From Planctomycetaceae bacterium (lineage in GTDB: Bacteria > Planctomycetota > Planctomycetia > Planctomycetales > Planctomycetaceae), in assembly GCA_024742875.1 (NCBI GenBank), contig JANSXP010000044.1:1-60746 (forward strand): a stretch of 60,746 nt of DNA, written 5' to 3'. A model generated the notes under the pieces. It ran no database searches. It was not told where the DNA came from and was given only the letters and a program-made list of their open reading frames with translations. Of the stretch, positions 45,513 through 54,606 are shown in pieces. Numbering within the stretch: position 1 is the first letter of the stretch; each line of letters opens with the position of its first letter. A program made the translations under genes and the position numbers.

Positions 45513-46853
45513 CTACTTCGCTGCACCGTCGGTCGTCACACAGTACACCTGACTGCCGGACCGCAGAACCAGTCGTCCATTCACCACCGCGGCGCCATAA
45601 AGAACGGGGTTCGAAAAGCCGGCGGAAGCCGACGCGCGTTCCGGCGACGAGTTGTCAGCCGCCGGCAGGTTGTTCACAGGCGGTTTCTCGTCCGACCACA
45701 GCGAGTTTTCGCTGACGACCTCGAACTTGCCGCCCGTGCGAATCACGGTGGTCAGGCCGTCTTTTCCGAACAGCCACACTCGGTCACCCACACCAATGGG
45801 TGTCGCCCACGAAGATTCCAATCGCTCCCGATAGGCCGTGCTGCCATCTTTCGCATCAATGCAGTAAATCCCCGCCCGGCTGATCCAGTAAGCGTAGCCG
45901 TTGTAGAGAATGGGAGACGCGAACGAGGGCGTCGCGTCAGGGGTCCGCCAGACAAAATCCGCCTTCCAGCCGTCTCCATCACGGGCAATCTTCATCAACC
46001 CGTTGGACTTCTTCGCCGACTCACTGTTTTCGCCGCGACGACCGGGAGATGCGGCCACCAGAAAGGTTCCGTCGCCCGCGTCAACCGGCGTGGCGGCCGT
46101 GTTGCCCCCTACGTCCGCAAAGGTCCACAGCGAGTCACCAGTCGCCGGGTCGTACCCGTCAACGGAGCCAAAAGAACTGCAGACGATCTGCGGTGTGCCG
46201 TCAACCGTCACCAGGAACGGAGAACTCCAGCCGCCACGTTCACCACGGTCCGTCTTCCACACCACGCTCCCATCGGATTTCTTCAATGACACCAGATAGG
46301 CGCTGGCCGGGTCGTCAACCATGATGGCAATCTGATCTTCAGTCTGCACGGGCGATGCTGCCAGACCAAACCGATTCGTCGGCTCGCCGTAATCCTTCGT
46401 CAGCGAACGCGTCCATCGTTCCTGCCCGTCAAAATCGAGGGCCACCACATCGCCACTCTCGAAGTAAGCGTAAACACCATTGGCGTCCACGCAGGGCGTG
46501 GGCGCCGCGCGGCTCACGTAGACACTGTTCTTTTCCGTGAAACCTGACTTGCCCTCCCACAACCAGACTGGCTTGCCATCCGCCAGACCAAGACAGACCA
46601 CCAGCAGCCGCTCTTTTTCCGCGCCGTCCACGCACGTGACAAACACCCGGTCTTCCCAGATCACAGGGCTCGACTGTCCATAACCTGGCACTTCTGTCGT
46701 CCAGGCAAGCGATTCAGGAGTCCACGTCGAAGGCATGCCGTCTGTCGTGATTTCACTTGCTCCGGCACCCAGAAACCCGGGCCAGCGATCTTTGGCCTGG
46801 CAGTTGGCTGCCAGCAACAGGCAGCCGAGCGTGATGGCAGTTGTCCGAATCAT
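45513..46853 (-). CDS. Secreted PQQ-like beta-propeller protein
   Basis: A 446-residue exported propeller. ATG 46853 opens a signal peptide (MIRTTAITLGCLLLAANCQA) and has a GGGAG site; the in-frame extension to 46904 is unlikely. The mature start RWPGFLGAGASEIT parallels the WPxWRG first-blade motif. Blade repeats include GKPVWLWEG, GQERWTRSL, GSVVWKTDRG, GDSLWTFAD and GSTAYRERL. There is no quinoprotein catalytic site, so it is likely a binding or scaffold propeller. It has its own signal peptide, unlike the PQQ-like frame at 37698. Confidence 0.87.
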   Translation of the reverse strand: MIRTTAITLGCLLLAANCQAKDRWPGFLGAGASEITTDGMPSTWTPESLAWTTEVPGYGQSSPVIWEDRVFVTCVDGAEKERLLVVCLGLADGKPVWLWEGKSGFTEKNSVYVSRAAPTPCVDANGVYAYFESGDVVALDFDGQERWTRSLTKDYGEPTNRFGLAASPVQTEDQIAIMVDDPASAYLVSLKKSDGSVVWKTDRGERGGWSSPFLVTVDGTPQIVCSSFGSVDGYDPATGDSLWTFADVGGNTAATPVDAGDGTFLVAASPGRRGENSESAKKSNGLMKIARDGDGWKADFVWRTPDATPSFASPILYNGYAYWISRAGIYCIDAKDGSTAYRERLESSWATPIGVGDRVWLFGKDGLTTVIRTGGKFEVVSENSLWSDEKPPVNNLPAADNSSPERASASAGFSNPVLYGAAVVNGRLVLRSGSQVYCVTTDGAAK

Positions 46854-46915
46854 TGCGTGTCTCCCGAAGGTAAGGTGGAAGGCCGTATTTTGCCCGCCTG
46901 CCACTGCGTTGCGAA

Positions 46916-46937
46916 GCCAGCCTGTCAGTCGGCTGGC
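46916..46937. other. Stem-loop between the PQQ-like and VOC genes
   Basis: A 7-bp inverted repeat (46916-46922 with 46931-46937) and an 8-base loop in the 250-bp divergent spacer. There is no T tract. Its role is unknown; an operator or 5'-leader stem is possible. Confidence 0.35.
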
Positions 46938-47103
46938 AATCTACTGTTATTGGGAATACAACGACCCGCTGACTGATGCTGCAACGGCCGGGATTGAGCT
47001 GGTCCTGCAATTTCCCTGCAATGCCGGTCAGACTCTGTCTCGCAAGGTGTCTCACACACACCCGGTCTGCCGTTCTGCTCCCTCTTTTTACGTAGACGAT
47101 TTT

Positions 47104-47487
47104 ATGAAAATTGAGCACACCGCATTTAACGTCACGGAACCGGTGCTGATGGCGAAATGGTACGTGGACCATCTCGGCCTGGTGATCAAACGCCGCACGA
47201 CCGATGCGCCGTATGCCCACTTTCTGGCGGACGACGGGGATACGGTGATGATTGAATTGTATGGCAACCGTGAAGCTCCCGTGATTAATTTTCCCAATCT
47301 GAATCCCGCCGAGTGGCACCTTGCGTTCTCGTCTGCTGACGTCGCCGCTGACACGGCTCGCCTGGTCAAAGCGGGCGCAACGATTGTTGCCGACGTGCAT
47401 CAGTTGGGTGATGATACATTCGCGATGCTGCGGGATCCCTGGGGCGTGCCCGTGCAACTGGTCAGACGCGGCACTCCCATGATTTAA
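47104..47487 (+). CDS. VOC (glyoxalase/bleomycin resistance/dioxygenase fold) protein
   Basis: A 127-residue single VOC module. Family features are IEHTAFNVTEPVLMAKWYVDHLG with a potential metal His, MIELYG with a Glu ligand, EWHLAFSS with a second His, and the end FAMLRDPWGVPVQLV. Metal ligands for a glyoxalase-like site are therefore plausible, but the substrate is unknown. Upstream residues in the same open frame are non-homologous, so ATG 47104 is taken as start. Confidence 0.87.
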   Translation: MKIEHTAFNVTEPVLMAKWYVDHLGLVIKRRTTDAPYAHFLADDGDTVMIELYGNREAPVINFPNLNPAEWHLAFSSADVAADTARLVKAGATIVADVHQLGDDTFAMLRDPWGVPVQLVRRGTPMI

Positions 47488-47524
47488 GTGATAGCAACCA
47501 GCGCACGCGCGGCGGAACAAAACA

Positions 47525-48421
47525 ATGGACGACTGGGATCTGGTCTCAATAGTGTTTGCCTCTGCCGTGGGTGGCGGAGTGGGACTGCTCTCCGGACTGT
47601 TTGGCGTGGGCGGCGGATTTCTGCTGGTGCCCGTCCTGAATGCCGTCCTTGGTGTTCCCATGCCGATCGCCGTGGGTTCGACCGCCTGCTACACACTGGG
47701 ACCTGCCACCGTGGCCGTGCTGTCACGCAAACCAAGCAGTGGCTTTCTGGAACTGCCGCTGATTCTCGCCGGTGGACTGCTCGTGGGAGTATGGGTGGGT
47801 GCGAAAACGATCTCCAGTCTCGGTGAGCAAATGCGGATCACGGTCTTTTCCCGGCACGTCGCAGCCGTCGATCTGGCCGTGTTATCCTGCTACGCCCTGT
47901 TGATGCTGGGCATTGCATGGCTGTCGCTGCGGCCCGTTCGGCCTGCCGTGAGTGACAACATCCACCGACGCGGTTTGCTGTCGGCCATCACACTGCGTCC
48001 GATGGCTCACATTCCCGATCTGCGTCCGGCCACCTATTCGATTCCACTGCTGGCCTGGCTGGGACTTTCCGTCGGCGCGCTGTCTGGATTTCTGGGCATG
48101 AGTGGAGGACTCATCCTCGTGCCAGCCGCCATTTATCTTTTGGGTCTGCGGGCTCATGATGCAGCCACCGTCACCATCGGCATTGTCTGGCTGGTGTCTT
48201 TTCAGTCTACGCTTATGCACGCTTACCTGGGAAATGTGCAGCGTTCACTGGTTGTGTCGCTGCTTGTCTGCGGCACCATTGGGGCAGGCATCGGCTCCGG
48301 CTTGGGAACCAAAATGACGGGCCATCAGTTGCGGCGGGGATTCGGACTGCTGGTGCTGGTGTCCGCTGGCGTCGTCATCGCCAAACTGGGGTTGCTGCTG
48401 ATCAGCGCAGACACCGCCTGA
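47525..48421 (+). CDS. TauE/SafE-family permease
   Basis: A 298-residue membrane protein with about eight helices and the two family repeats GLLSGLFGVGGGFLLVP (near 20) and GALSGFLGMSGGLILVPA (near 185). It belongs to the sulfite/sulfonate or organosulfur-anion exporter superfamily; the substrate is not predictable. It follows the VOC gene by 37 bases. Its 3' end overlaps the convergent PEP-CTERM gene by 20 bases. Confidence 0.88.
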   Translation: MDDWDLVSIVFASAVGGGVGLLSGLFGVGGGFLLVPVLNAVLGVPMPIAVGSTACYTLGPATVAVLSRKPSSGFLELPLILAGGLLVGVWVGAKTISSLGEQMRITVFSRHVAAVDLAVLSCYALLMLGIAWLSLRPVRPAVSDNIHRRGLLSAITLRPMAHIPDLRPATYSIPLLAWLGLSVGALSGFLGMSGGLILVPAAIYLLGLRAHDAATVTIGIVWLVSFQSTLMHAYLGNVQRSLVVSLLVCGTIGAGIGSGLGTKMTGHQLRRGFGLLVLVSAGVVIAKLGLLLISADTA

Positions 48422-49043
48422 GCGGCCGCCATGCCCCGCCGCACACCAGCAGCCACGTCAACCCGGACGGTTCGGGCACTCTGACCGCCTCACAGGGAAC
48501 GTCCTGAAACTGAAAGGCTGGCCGGGGAAACCAACGTGCGTCCGTAGGCACATCGTCGCGGCATGAGACGAGCACGAACAAAGGCGTGCGGCCACAGTCC
48601 TCGATGGACACGCCGGTGATCGGGATGGCTGTATTGTAAAACGGCCAGAGAGACGTCAATCGTTCACCGCCATCGGAATGGAACCACGGCACGGCTGTCG
48701 GAAGAGAATACGCAGCCGCAGCGTGAATACGGATTCCACCATTCGGCCTGGACGAAATGAACGCACCTTGCCCCAATCGCTCACCGTCCAAGTTTCGCAG
48801 CACGAAGACTCCATGAAATGTGGCTGTATCACAGGAAACGAGTCGCGGCACCGTCACAATTTCCGCATCCGGGGCCCCCTCCCCGACGAACGAGCCAGTG
48901 CCCACCTTGGGAAGGATCCCCCGCAGCGGGTCCCATGGTCGAGCGACATGGAAGTGCATCACGTCGGCAGACAGCGGCGAGGTCAGCAGCACAATCAGAC
49001 ATGCCGTTTTGAACCCGACGGTTTCGTACGCACAGCCGTTCAT
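48402..49043 (-). CDS. Exported PEP-CTERM protein of unknown function
   Basis: A protein of about 213 residues with a signal peptide (MNGCAYETVGFKTACLIVLLTS, quoted to its hydrophobic core; cleavage near LSADV). A beta-rich middle without known motifs follows. The end reads VPEPSGLTWLLVCGGAW and then RPLRRCLR, which is a PEP-CTERM sorting tripartite signal. It would be processed by an exosortase and surface-attached; no exosortase gene is in the window. ATG 49043 is chosen, 49067 is possible. The last 20 bases overlap the convergent TauE gene. Confidence 0.75.
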   Translation of the reverse strand: MNGCAYETVGFKTACLIVLLTSPLSADVMHFHVARPWDPLRGILPKVGTGSFVGEGAPDAEIVTVPRLVSCDTATFHGVFVLRNLDGERLGQGAFISSRPNGGIRIHAAAAYSLPTAVPWFHSDGGERLTSLWPFYNTAIPITGVSIEDCGRTPLFVLVSCRDDVPTDARWFPRPAFQFQDVPCEAVRVPEPSGLTWLLVCGGAWRPLRRCLR

Positions 49044-49458
49044 CTTTTCGAACCTTGATTCCTGCATTGCGCCCGCAACATCAGAACATGCCCCATGTCA
49101 CGCGGGCGGCAGCCGGGGAAGCCCAAAAGAGGATCGCTGACAGCACTCAGCAGGAGTCGTTATTGGATTGCTCCGGCGTACGGTTAAGGAGCACCTGTAC
49201 CTATGACGTGCTGTTCTTCACCAGCGCTTGCGTAAGCGGTCAGTGCATCAGTCTGCCGCGAGGCCCGCGTCCCCACCCCGCAGGTGCCAACAAAGACCGC
49301 ACAACGCCCGCAATTCACCCGAGGCTGTTCCTTCGCGCACCTGTCGGCGGTTGTTAGGCTCCCGCGAAGTGAGGGACTGCTGCGTCTCTCACAGACAGGC
49401 CCTTCCCCACCCGGGTCGGGCCTGGCACCTTTTCACCACTCATCAGGAGACCGACTTG
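49044..49458. other. 415-bp divergent spacer upstream of the aldehyde dehydrogenase
   Basis: No supported gene. It contains a 7-bp inverted repeat (49396-49402 with 49418-49424) about 35 bases before the dehydrogenase start, which could be a leader stem or operator. No known riboswitch class is recognised. Confidence 0.45.
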
Positions 49459-50976
49459 ATGCTGCCGCTGCTTGAGAAACTGCAGATCGAATCCGTCAAC
49501 TCCGGTGCCTGCACGGGCCATGGGCAATGGCTGCAGCCGGATTCCGCGCAGCGACTGACTTCGTACAATCCGTGTACGGAAGAAGCCATCGCTGATGTCC
49601 TGCTGGCAGATGTCGACACCTACCACAAAGTGGCCGAGGCATCGTGCGACCAGTTCCGCCACTGGCGAACGCTACCCGCGCCGCAACGGGGAGCTGTGAT
49701 TCGAGACCTCGGAGAACGACTCCGCAAACTGCGCGAGCCTCTGGGAGAAATGGTGGCTCTGGAAATGGGCAAGATTGCGGCCGAAGGCGTGGGCGAAGTG
49801 CAGGAAATGATCGACATTTGCGATTTTGCCGTGGGACTGTCGCGACAGCTGTGCGGTCAAACGATGCATTCGGAACGCCCCGGTCATCGGATGTATGAGC
49901 AGTGGCACCCGCTGGGACCGATTGGCATTATCAGTGCATTCAACTTTCCGGTGGCCGTCTGGTCGTGGAACGCGGCTCTGGCCGCTGTCTGCGGCGATAC
50001 GATGATCTGGAAACCGTCGCCACAAACGCCACTCGTGGCCGTCGCCGTGCAGCATATCTGCAATCAGGTAATGGCCGACCACAAGGTGACGGGTGTGTTT
50101 AATCTTGTCATCGGCGGCAACAAAGACGTCGCGCCCGCAATGGTGAACGACAGCCGCCTGCCGCTGATCAGCTTCACCGGTTCCTGCGCCATCGGCAAAC
50201 GCGTCGCCTCGGAAGTTGGCGCCCGCATGGGCAAAACGCTGCTGGAACTGGGTGGCAACAATGCGATCATCGTGGCGGCCGATGCCGATCTCGATCTGGC
50301 AGTGCGGGGAATCGTGTTTGGGGCTGTGGGCACCGCCGGACAGCGGTGCACGTCCACGCGACGGCTGATTGTTCACAGCTCAATCATCGACGAGCTGACC
50401 GAACGACTGAAGTCCGCTTACAAACAGGTCAAAATCGGCGACCCCCTTGATCCGGCGACACTGATGGGGCCACTGATCAGTTCGCAGTCGGTTGCCGCCT
50501 ATCACGACGCCATCGCAGCCGCCACACAGCAGGGCGGGCAGGTGGTTTGCGGCAATGAAGAGCTGGACGGAGCAGGGCACTTTGTCAAACCCACCATCAT
50601 CCGCATGCCGTCGCAGACCGGACAGGTGCGTGAAGAGACTTTCGCGCCCGTGATGTACGTGCTGCCATTTGAAACACTGGACGAAGCGATTGCCATCCAG
50701 AACGACGTGCCGCAGGGGCTTTCCAGTTCCATCTTCACCAACAGCCTCCGCAGTGCGGAGCAGTTTCTGTCGGCAGCCGGCAGCGACTGCGGTATTGCCA
50801 ATGTGAATATCGGCACCAGCGGAGCGGAAATTGGCGGCGCGTTTGGTGGAGAAAAAGACACTGGCGGCGGTCGGGAATCCGGATCAGACTCCTGGAAGAT
50901 CTACATGCGACGCCAGACAAACACCATCAACTACTCGACAGACCTGCCGCTGGCGCAGGGCATCGAATTTGGTTAA
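49459..50976 (+). CDS. Aldehyde dehydrogenase, ALDH7/antiquitin type
   Basis: A 505-residue NAD-dependent aldehyde dehydrogenase. ATG 49459 has an AGGAGA site 8 bases upstream. The cofactor-binding FTGSCAIGKRV, catalytic Glu in LELGGNNAI and nucleophile Cys in GTAGQRCTSTRR are intact. The C-terminus GAFGGEKDTGGGRESGSDSW and LPLAQGIEFG is the ALDH7 hallmark. ALDH7 proteins oxidise 2-aminoadipate 6-semialdehyde to 2-aminoadipate. The next gene, 35 bases downstream, is a kinase/phospho-lyase fusion that could produce that semialdehyde from hydroxylysine. Confidence 0.92.
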   Translation: MLPLLEKLQIESVNSGACTGHGQWLQPDSAQRLTSYNPCTEEAIADVLLADVDTYHKVAEASCDQFRHWRTLPAPQRGAVIRDLGERLRKLREPLGEMVALEMGKIAAEGVGEVQEMIDICDFAVGLSRQLCGQTMHSERPGHRMYEQWHPLGPIGIISAFNFPVAVWSWNAALAAVCGDTMIWKPSPQTPLVAVAVQHICNQVMADHKVTGVFNLVIGGNKDVAPAMVNDSRLPLISFTGSCAIGKRVASEVGARMGKTLLELGGNNAIIVAADADLDLAVRGIVFGAVGTAGQRCTSTRRLIVHSSIIDELTERLKSAYKQVKIGDPLDPATLMGPLISSQSVAAYHDAIAAATQQGGQVVCGNEELDGAGHFVKPTIIRMPSQTGQVREETFAPVMYVLPFETLDEAIAIQNDVPQGLSSSIFTNSLRSAEQFLSAAGSDCGIANVNIGTSGAEIGGAFGGEKDTGGGRESGSDSWKIYMRRQTNTINYSTDLPLAQGIEFG

Positions 50977-51011
50977 CGCCCATTTGCGGCCTGTAACTGA
51001 CCACGGAAGCG

Positions 51012-54000
51012 ATGAGCCTGCTTGAATTGACACCCCAATTTCGCCCGGCCGATGTGGTCCGTCTGGCCAAAGAGCAATTTGATCTGGCGGTCACGGTGAG
51101 CCGGTCGCTGCCCGGTGAACGCGATCAGAATTTTCACGTCACAGATTCCCGCCAGCAAAGCTGGGTGCTGAAAATCTGCAACGGTGGTGAGCGGCCGGAG
51201 TTTCTTATCGCACAGGACCGTCTGATGCGTCACCTCGCCGAGCGTGTCGACGGCATTCCTCACAGCCGTGCGACACGCTCGGGCGAACCACTGGGCACTG
51301 TCCGTTCGCCCGCCGGATCCCACCTGGTCCGCCTCGTCGAATTTCTTCCCGGCCGACCTCTGGCCGACCTGACGTGGCGATCGCCCGCGCTGCTGACTGA
51401 TCTGGGAAACCGGATTGGCGAGGTCACCACCGCGCTGGCCCACTTTTCAGACGCCGCGTTTGACCGTGATTTTCAGTGGGATCTGCGAACAGCCGCTGAT
51501 ACGGTCCGGCAGAGTTTTGCCATGATTCCCGCAGCCCTTCAGCCTGCCGTAAAGCGTTGCCTGGCAGACTACGACAGCCACGTGCTGCCACGTGCCGACC
51601 GGCTGCCTGTGAGCGTCATTCACAACGACGCCAACGACGGCAATGTGATCGTGACCACTGAGAAGGTGACCGGACTGATTGACTTCGGCGATGCCATCCG
51701 TTCCTGGACAATCTCCGAACTGGCAATCGCCATTTCTTACGCCATCTTTCACAGCCATGATCCGATGCGCAGTGCGACCGCTGTGGTCGCCGGATATGCC
51801 GCAATCCGCGACATCAGCGATGACGAAATCGAGACGCTGTTTACCTTGATGCGACTGCGGCTGTGCCTGAGCGCTGTGGTCGCCGCCGAACAGTCGCAAC
51901 TGCGTCCTGACGATGAGTACCTGACCGTCAGCCAGGCACCCCTGCAGCGTGTCATGCCATTGCTGGACGCCGTCCCCAACCGCATCGCGACCGATTTTCT
52001 TCGTCAGGCGGCGGGAAAGGGACCCCGTTCGCAGGTGAGCACGACGATCACGTGGCTGCAGCAACATCCAGCAGCGGACGTCCTGCCACTGTCGGGTTCA
52101 CCGGATTATGTCCCCATTGACCTGTCAGCCGGATCGCCTCGGCTGACAGGTTCTCCGGCCGCCTGGACGTGTGACTCTCTGCAGGCGGTCATCGACGAAT
52201 TCAGCCGTGAGTCAGGTGTGGCGGTCGGTCGGTACATGGAACCGCGTCTTTTGTACGCGGACGACCACTTTGCGGCCGCATCCGATGACCCGGCCGACAC
52301 GTTTGCCACCGAACGACGCACCGTGCATCTGGGAATTGACCTGTTTGCTCCAGCCGGAACGCCCGTTTGCCCTGCGTTTGCCGGCATAGTGCACCGTGTT
52401 GACGACTGCCCGGAGCCGCTCGATTATGGCACGCTGATCATACTGAAACACGAACCGGCAGATGGTGTCTTTTTCTATTCGCTGTATGGCCATCTGGCCC
52501 CCGCCGTTCGTGTCATCGTCGGCCAGTCGGTTAAACCAGGAGAAGTGATTGCTGAACTGGGCGACGCCAGTGAAAACGGCGGCTGGCCGCCCCACATCCA
52601 CTTTCAGCTGGCGACCGATCTGCTGCAGACCGACCGCAATTTTCCCGGCGTCTGCCGTGCGTCCGAACAGTCGGCCTGGGCCTGGACGTGCCCGGATCCA
52701 TCTGCGGTGCTGCGTTTGCCCGATGCGACCTACCCATCCATCGACACTGCCCGCGAGCAATGCATGCAGGCGCGGACCACGGCAATGCCCTCCAGCCTTG
52801 CCACCAGCTATCATACTCCGCTGAAAATTGTGCGTGGGCACGCGCACTTTCTGTACAGCGAATCCGGGCACCGCTTCCTTGACGCTTACAACAACGTGCC
52901 CCACGTGGGCCATTGTCACCCGCGTGTTGTCAACGCTCTGCAAACGCAGGCCGCCGTGCTGAACACGAACACTCGCTACCTGCACGATGGCCGACAGGAG
53001 TTCGCCGCGGCTCTGACAGACACACTGCCGGAATCTCTCAGCGTCTGCCTGCTGGTGAACTCGGCCAGCGAGGCCAATGAACTGGCCCTGCGACTGGCAC
53101 GGGCGGCAACCGGCGGGCGTGACCTGATCGTGCTCGAGGGCGCCTATCACGGTCATTCGACAACGCTGATTGACATCAGCCCCTACAAACACAACGGCCC
53201 CGGCGGCAAAGGAGCTCCCGACTGGGTGCACACCGCGCCGGTCGCCGATACGTTTCGCGGCCGGTATCGGGATCCGGAAAACGCCGGCCCGCAGTACGCG
53301 ACGCACGTGGACCGCATCATCAGCGATTTGGCAGACCGAGGCGGACAGTTGTGTGGATTTATCGCCGAGTCATGTCCCAGCGTAGGCGGGCAGATTATCT
53401 TTCCGCCCAATTATCTGTCGGACGTGTATGCATCCGTTCGAGCAGCGGGAGGCATCTGCATCGCCGATGAAGTGCAGACAGGTTACGGTCGACTGGGACG
53501 CCACTTCTACGGATTCGAACAGCAGGGCGTTGTCCCGGACATGGTGGTGCTGGGCAAGCCCATCGGCAACGGACACCCCCTGGCGGCAGTCGTCACAACG
53601 CCACAGATTGCCGCCGCGTTTGACACAGGAATGGAGTTCTTCAGTACATTCGGAGGCAATACGGTCTCCTGCGCTGTGGGACACGAAGTCCTGAGGACCG
53701 TTCTGGAAGACGGCCTGCCGCAGCAGGCGGCCGAAACGGGCGATTTTCTGCTGGCAGAGTTTGCGCGTCTGGCACGTGAGTTTCCCCTGATCGGCGACGT
53801 GCGTGGCAGCGGACTGTTCCAGGGGCTGGAACTGGTCCGTGACCGGCAGACGCTGGAGCCGGCCGACCAGGAAGCCTCCTTTATTGTCGAACGCATGAAG
53901 GATCAGGGCATTCTGATAGGCACGGATGGCCCCCTGCACAACGTGCTAAAGATTCGTCCCCCTATGACATTTGACCGCAGCGCTGCGAAAACGCTGGTCG

Positions 54001-54038
54001 CTGCGATGCGCCGGGCATTCCTGCAACTTGGGAAATAG
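51012..54038 (+). CDS. Trifunctional fusion: APH-type kinase, M23 peptidase-like domain, class III aminotransferase-like phospho-lyase
   Basis: A 1008-residue protein. Residues 1-350 are an aminoglycoside-phosphotransferase/hydroxylysine-kinase domain (catalytic HND at 204-206, metal IDFGD at 223-227). Residues about 430-555 are a LytM/M23 domain with HLGID (His439, Asp443) and HIHF (528-531), the usual zinc ligands, but no signal peptide. Residues about 590-1008 are a class III PLP enzyme (EGAYHGHS, IADEVQTGYGR, PLP Lys849 in VLGKPIGNG). In animals hydroxylysine kinase and 5-phosphohydroxylysine phospho-lyase are separate proteins; the related pair for phosphoethanolamine is the alternative. 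The ALDH7 partner favours hydroxylysine. The role of the M23 domain is unknown. Confidence 0.88.
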   Translation: MSLLELTPQFRPADVVRLAKEQFDLAVTVSRSLPGERDQNFHVTDSRQQSWVLKICNGGERPEFLIAQDRLMRHLAERVDGIPHSRATRSGEPLGTVRSPAGSHLVRLVEFLPGRPLADLTWRSPALLTDLGNRIGEVTTALAHFSDAAFDRDFQWDLRTAADTVRQSFAMIPAALQPAVKRCLADYDSHVLPRADRLPVSVIHNDANDGNVIVTTEKVTGLIDFGDAIRSWTISELAIAISYAIFHSHDPMRSATAVVAGYAAIRDISDDEIETLFTLMRLRLCLSAVVAAEQSQLRPDDEYLTVSQAPLQRVMPLLDAVPNRIATDFLRQAAGKGPRSQVSTTITWLQQHPAADVLPLSGSPDYVPIDLSAGSPRLTGSPAAWTCDSLQAVIDEFSRESGVAVGRYMEPRLLYADDHFAAASDDPADTFATERRTVHLGIDLFAPAGTPVCPAFAGIVHRVDDCPEPLDYGTLIILKHEPADGVFFYSLYGHLAPAVRVIVGQSVKPGEVIAELGDASENGGWPPHIHFQLATDLLQTDRNFPGVCRASEQSAWAWTCPDPSAVLRLPDATYPSIDTAREQCMQARTTAMPSSLATSYHTPLKIVRGHAHFLYSESGHRFLDAYNNVPHVGHCHPRVVNALQTQAAVLNTNTRYLHDGRQEFAAALTDTLPESLSVCLLVNSASEANELALRLARAATGGRDLIVLEGAYHGHSTTLIDISPYKHNGPGGKGAPDWVHTAPVADTFRGRYRDPENAGPQYATHVDRIISDLADRGGQLCGFIAESCPSVGGQIIFPPNYLSDVYASVRAAGGICIADEVQTGYGRLGRHFYGFEQQGVVPDMVVLGKPIGNGHPLAAVVTTPQIAAAFDTGMEFFSTFGGNTVSCAVGHEVLRTVLEDGLPQQAAETGDFLLAEFARLAREFPLIGDVRGSGLFQGLELVRDRQTLEPADQEASFIVERMKDQGILIGTDGPLHNVLKIRPPMTFDRSAAKTLVAAMRRAFLQLGK

Positions 54039-54094
54039 GCAAACCCGCCCCACAACAGTTGCCAGAGCACGCCCATCCACTATTCTCCGCAAAC

Positions 54095-54115
54095 ACCCCA
54101 GCCATCGTGGGGTTT
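54095..54115 (+). terminator. Probable terminator after the trifunctional fusion gene
   Basis: A 6-bp stem (54095-54100 with 54108-54113), which extends with a bulge through AAA/TTT, around a 7-base loop, 57 bases after the stop. Only a short T run follows. Confidence 0.5.
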
Positions 54116-54169
54116 CAGGAGCCACTCGTCACGGAAGAATCACCTGCCGCCATTTGACGGAGTTTTGTC

Positions 54170-54493
54170 ATGGGCCGAATTCTCCTCGCGACGTGCCTTG
54201 CTGTCGCCACACTCGCACCATCCGCTACCGCCAGCGATTACCCCTGCGGGCCATCCTGCATGCCACTGTTGAGTCGACTGATTCCGCAGGGGGCCTTCGG
54301 GGCCGACTTTCGGCCCGCCTGTCGCTGTCATGATGCCTGCTACGATGCCGGCGGGAATCGCAAAGCGTGCGATCTTCAGTTTCGCGATCACATGTACAGC
54401 GCGTGTGCCCATTCGAGTAATCCGGCGGCCTGCCGTCGCCGCGCCAATCATCGTTACCGCATGACGCGGCTGTTTGGCGGACTGTTCCGCTAG
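54170..54493 (+). CDS. Small secreted phospholipase-A2-like protein
   Basis: A 107-residue exported protein with a signal peptide (MGRILLATCLAVATLAPSATA). The mature 85 residues hold eight cysteines and the PLA2-type catalytic motif CRCHDACY (His54, Asp55), followed by a Cys-bearing helix CDLQFRDHMYSAC. This matches the CxxHDxCY core of secreted phospholipases A2, which hydrolyse sn-2 esters with Ca2+. A canonical Gly-rich Ca loop is not clear (possibly GAFGADF), so activity is unproven. The last residues are basic. Confidence 0.68.
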   Translation: MGRILLATCLAVATLAPSATASDYPCGPSCMPLLSRLIPQGAFGADFRPACRCHDACYDAGGNRKACDLQFRDHMYSACAHSSNPAACRRRANHRYRMTRLFGGLFR

Positions 54494-54554
54494 GCACCCC
54501 GTTGCGGGGAGGCGACTGCGCCCGCACGGCATCAGCAGGGCACAACAGAAGATC

Positions 54555-54593
54555 AAAGGCACGTTCGGATGGGCGAACGTGCCTTTGCGTTTT
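54555..54593. terminator. Bidirectional terminator
   Basis: A 13-bp perfect stem (54555-54567 with 54574-54586), a 6-base loop, and T-rich sequence to the right. It lies between the PLA2-like gene and the convergent disulfide reductase gene ending at 54607. Confidence 0.85.
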
Positions 54594-54606
54594 CGCACGG
54601 ACGTCT

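Noticed and set aside
49396-49424. Riboswitch in the leader of the aldehyde dehydrogenase gene
   Set aside because: Only one 7-bp hairpin is visible and no conserved riboswitch core could be recognised.
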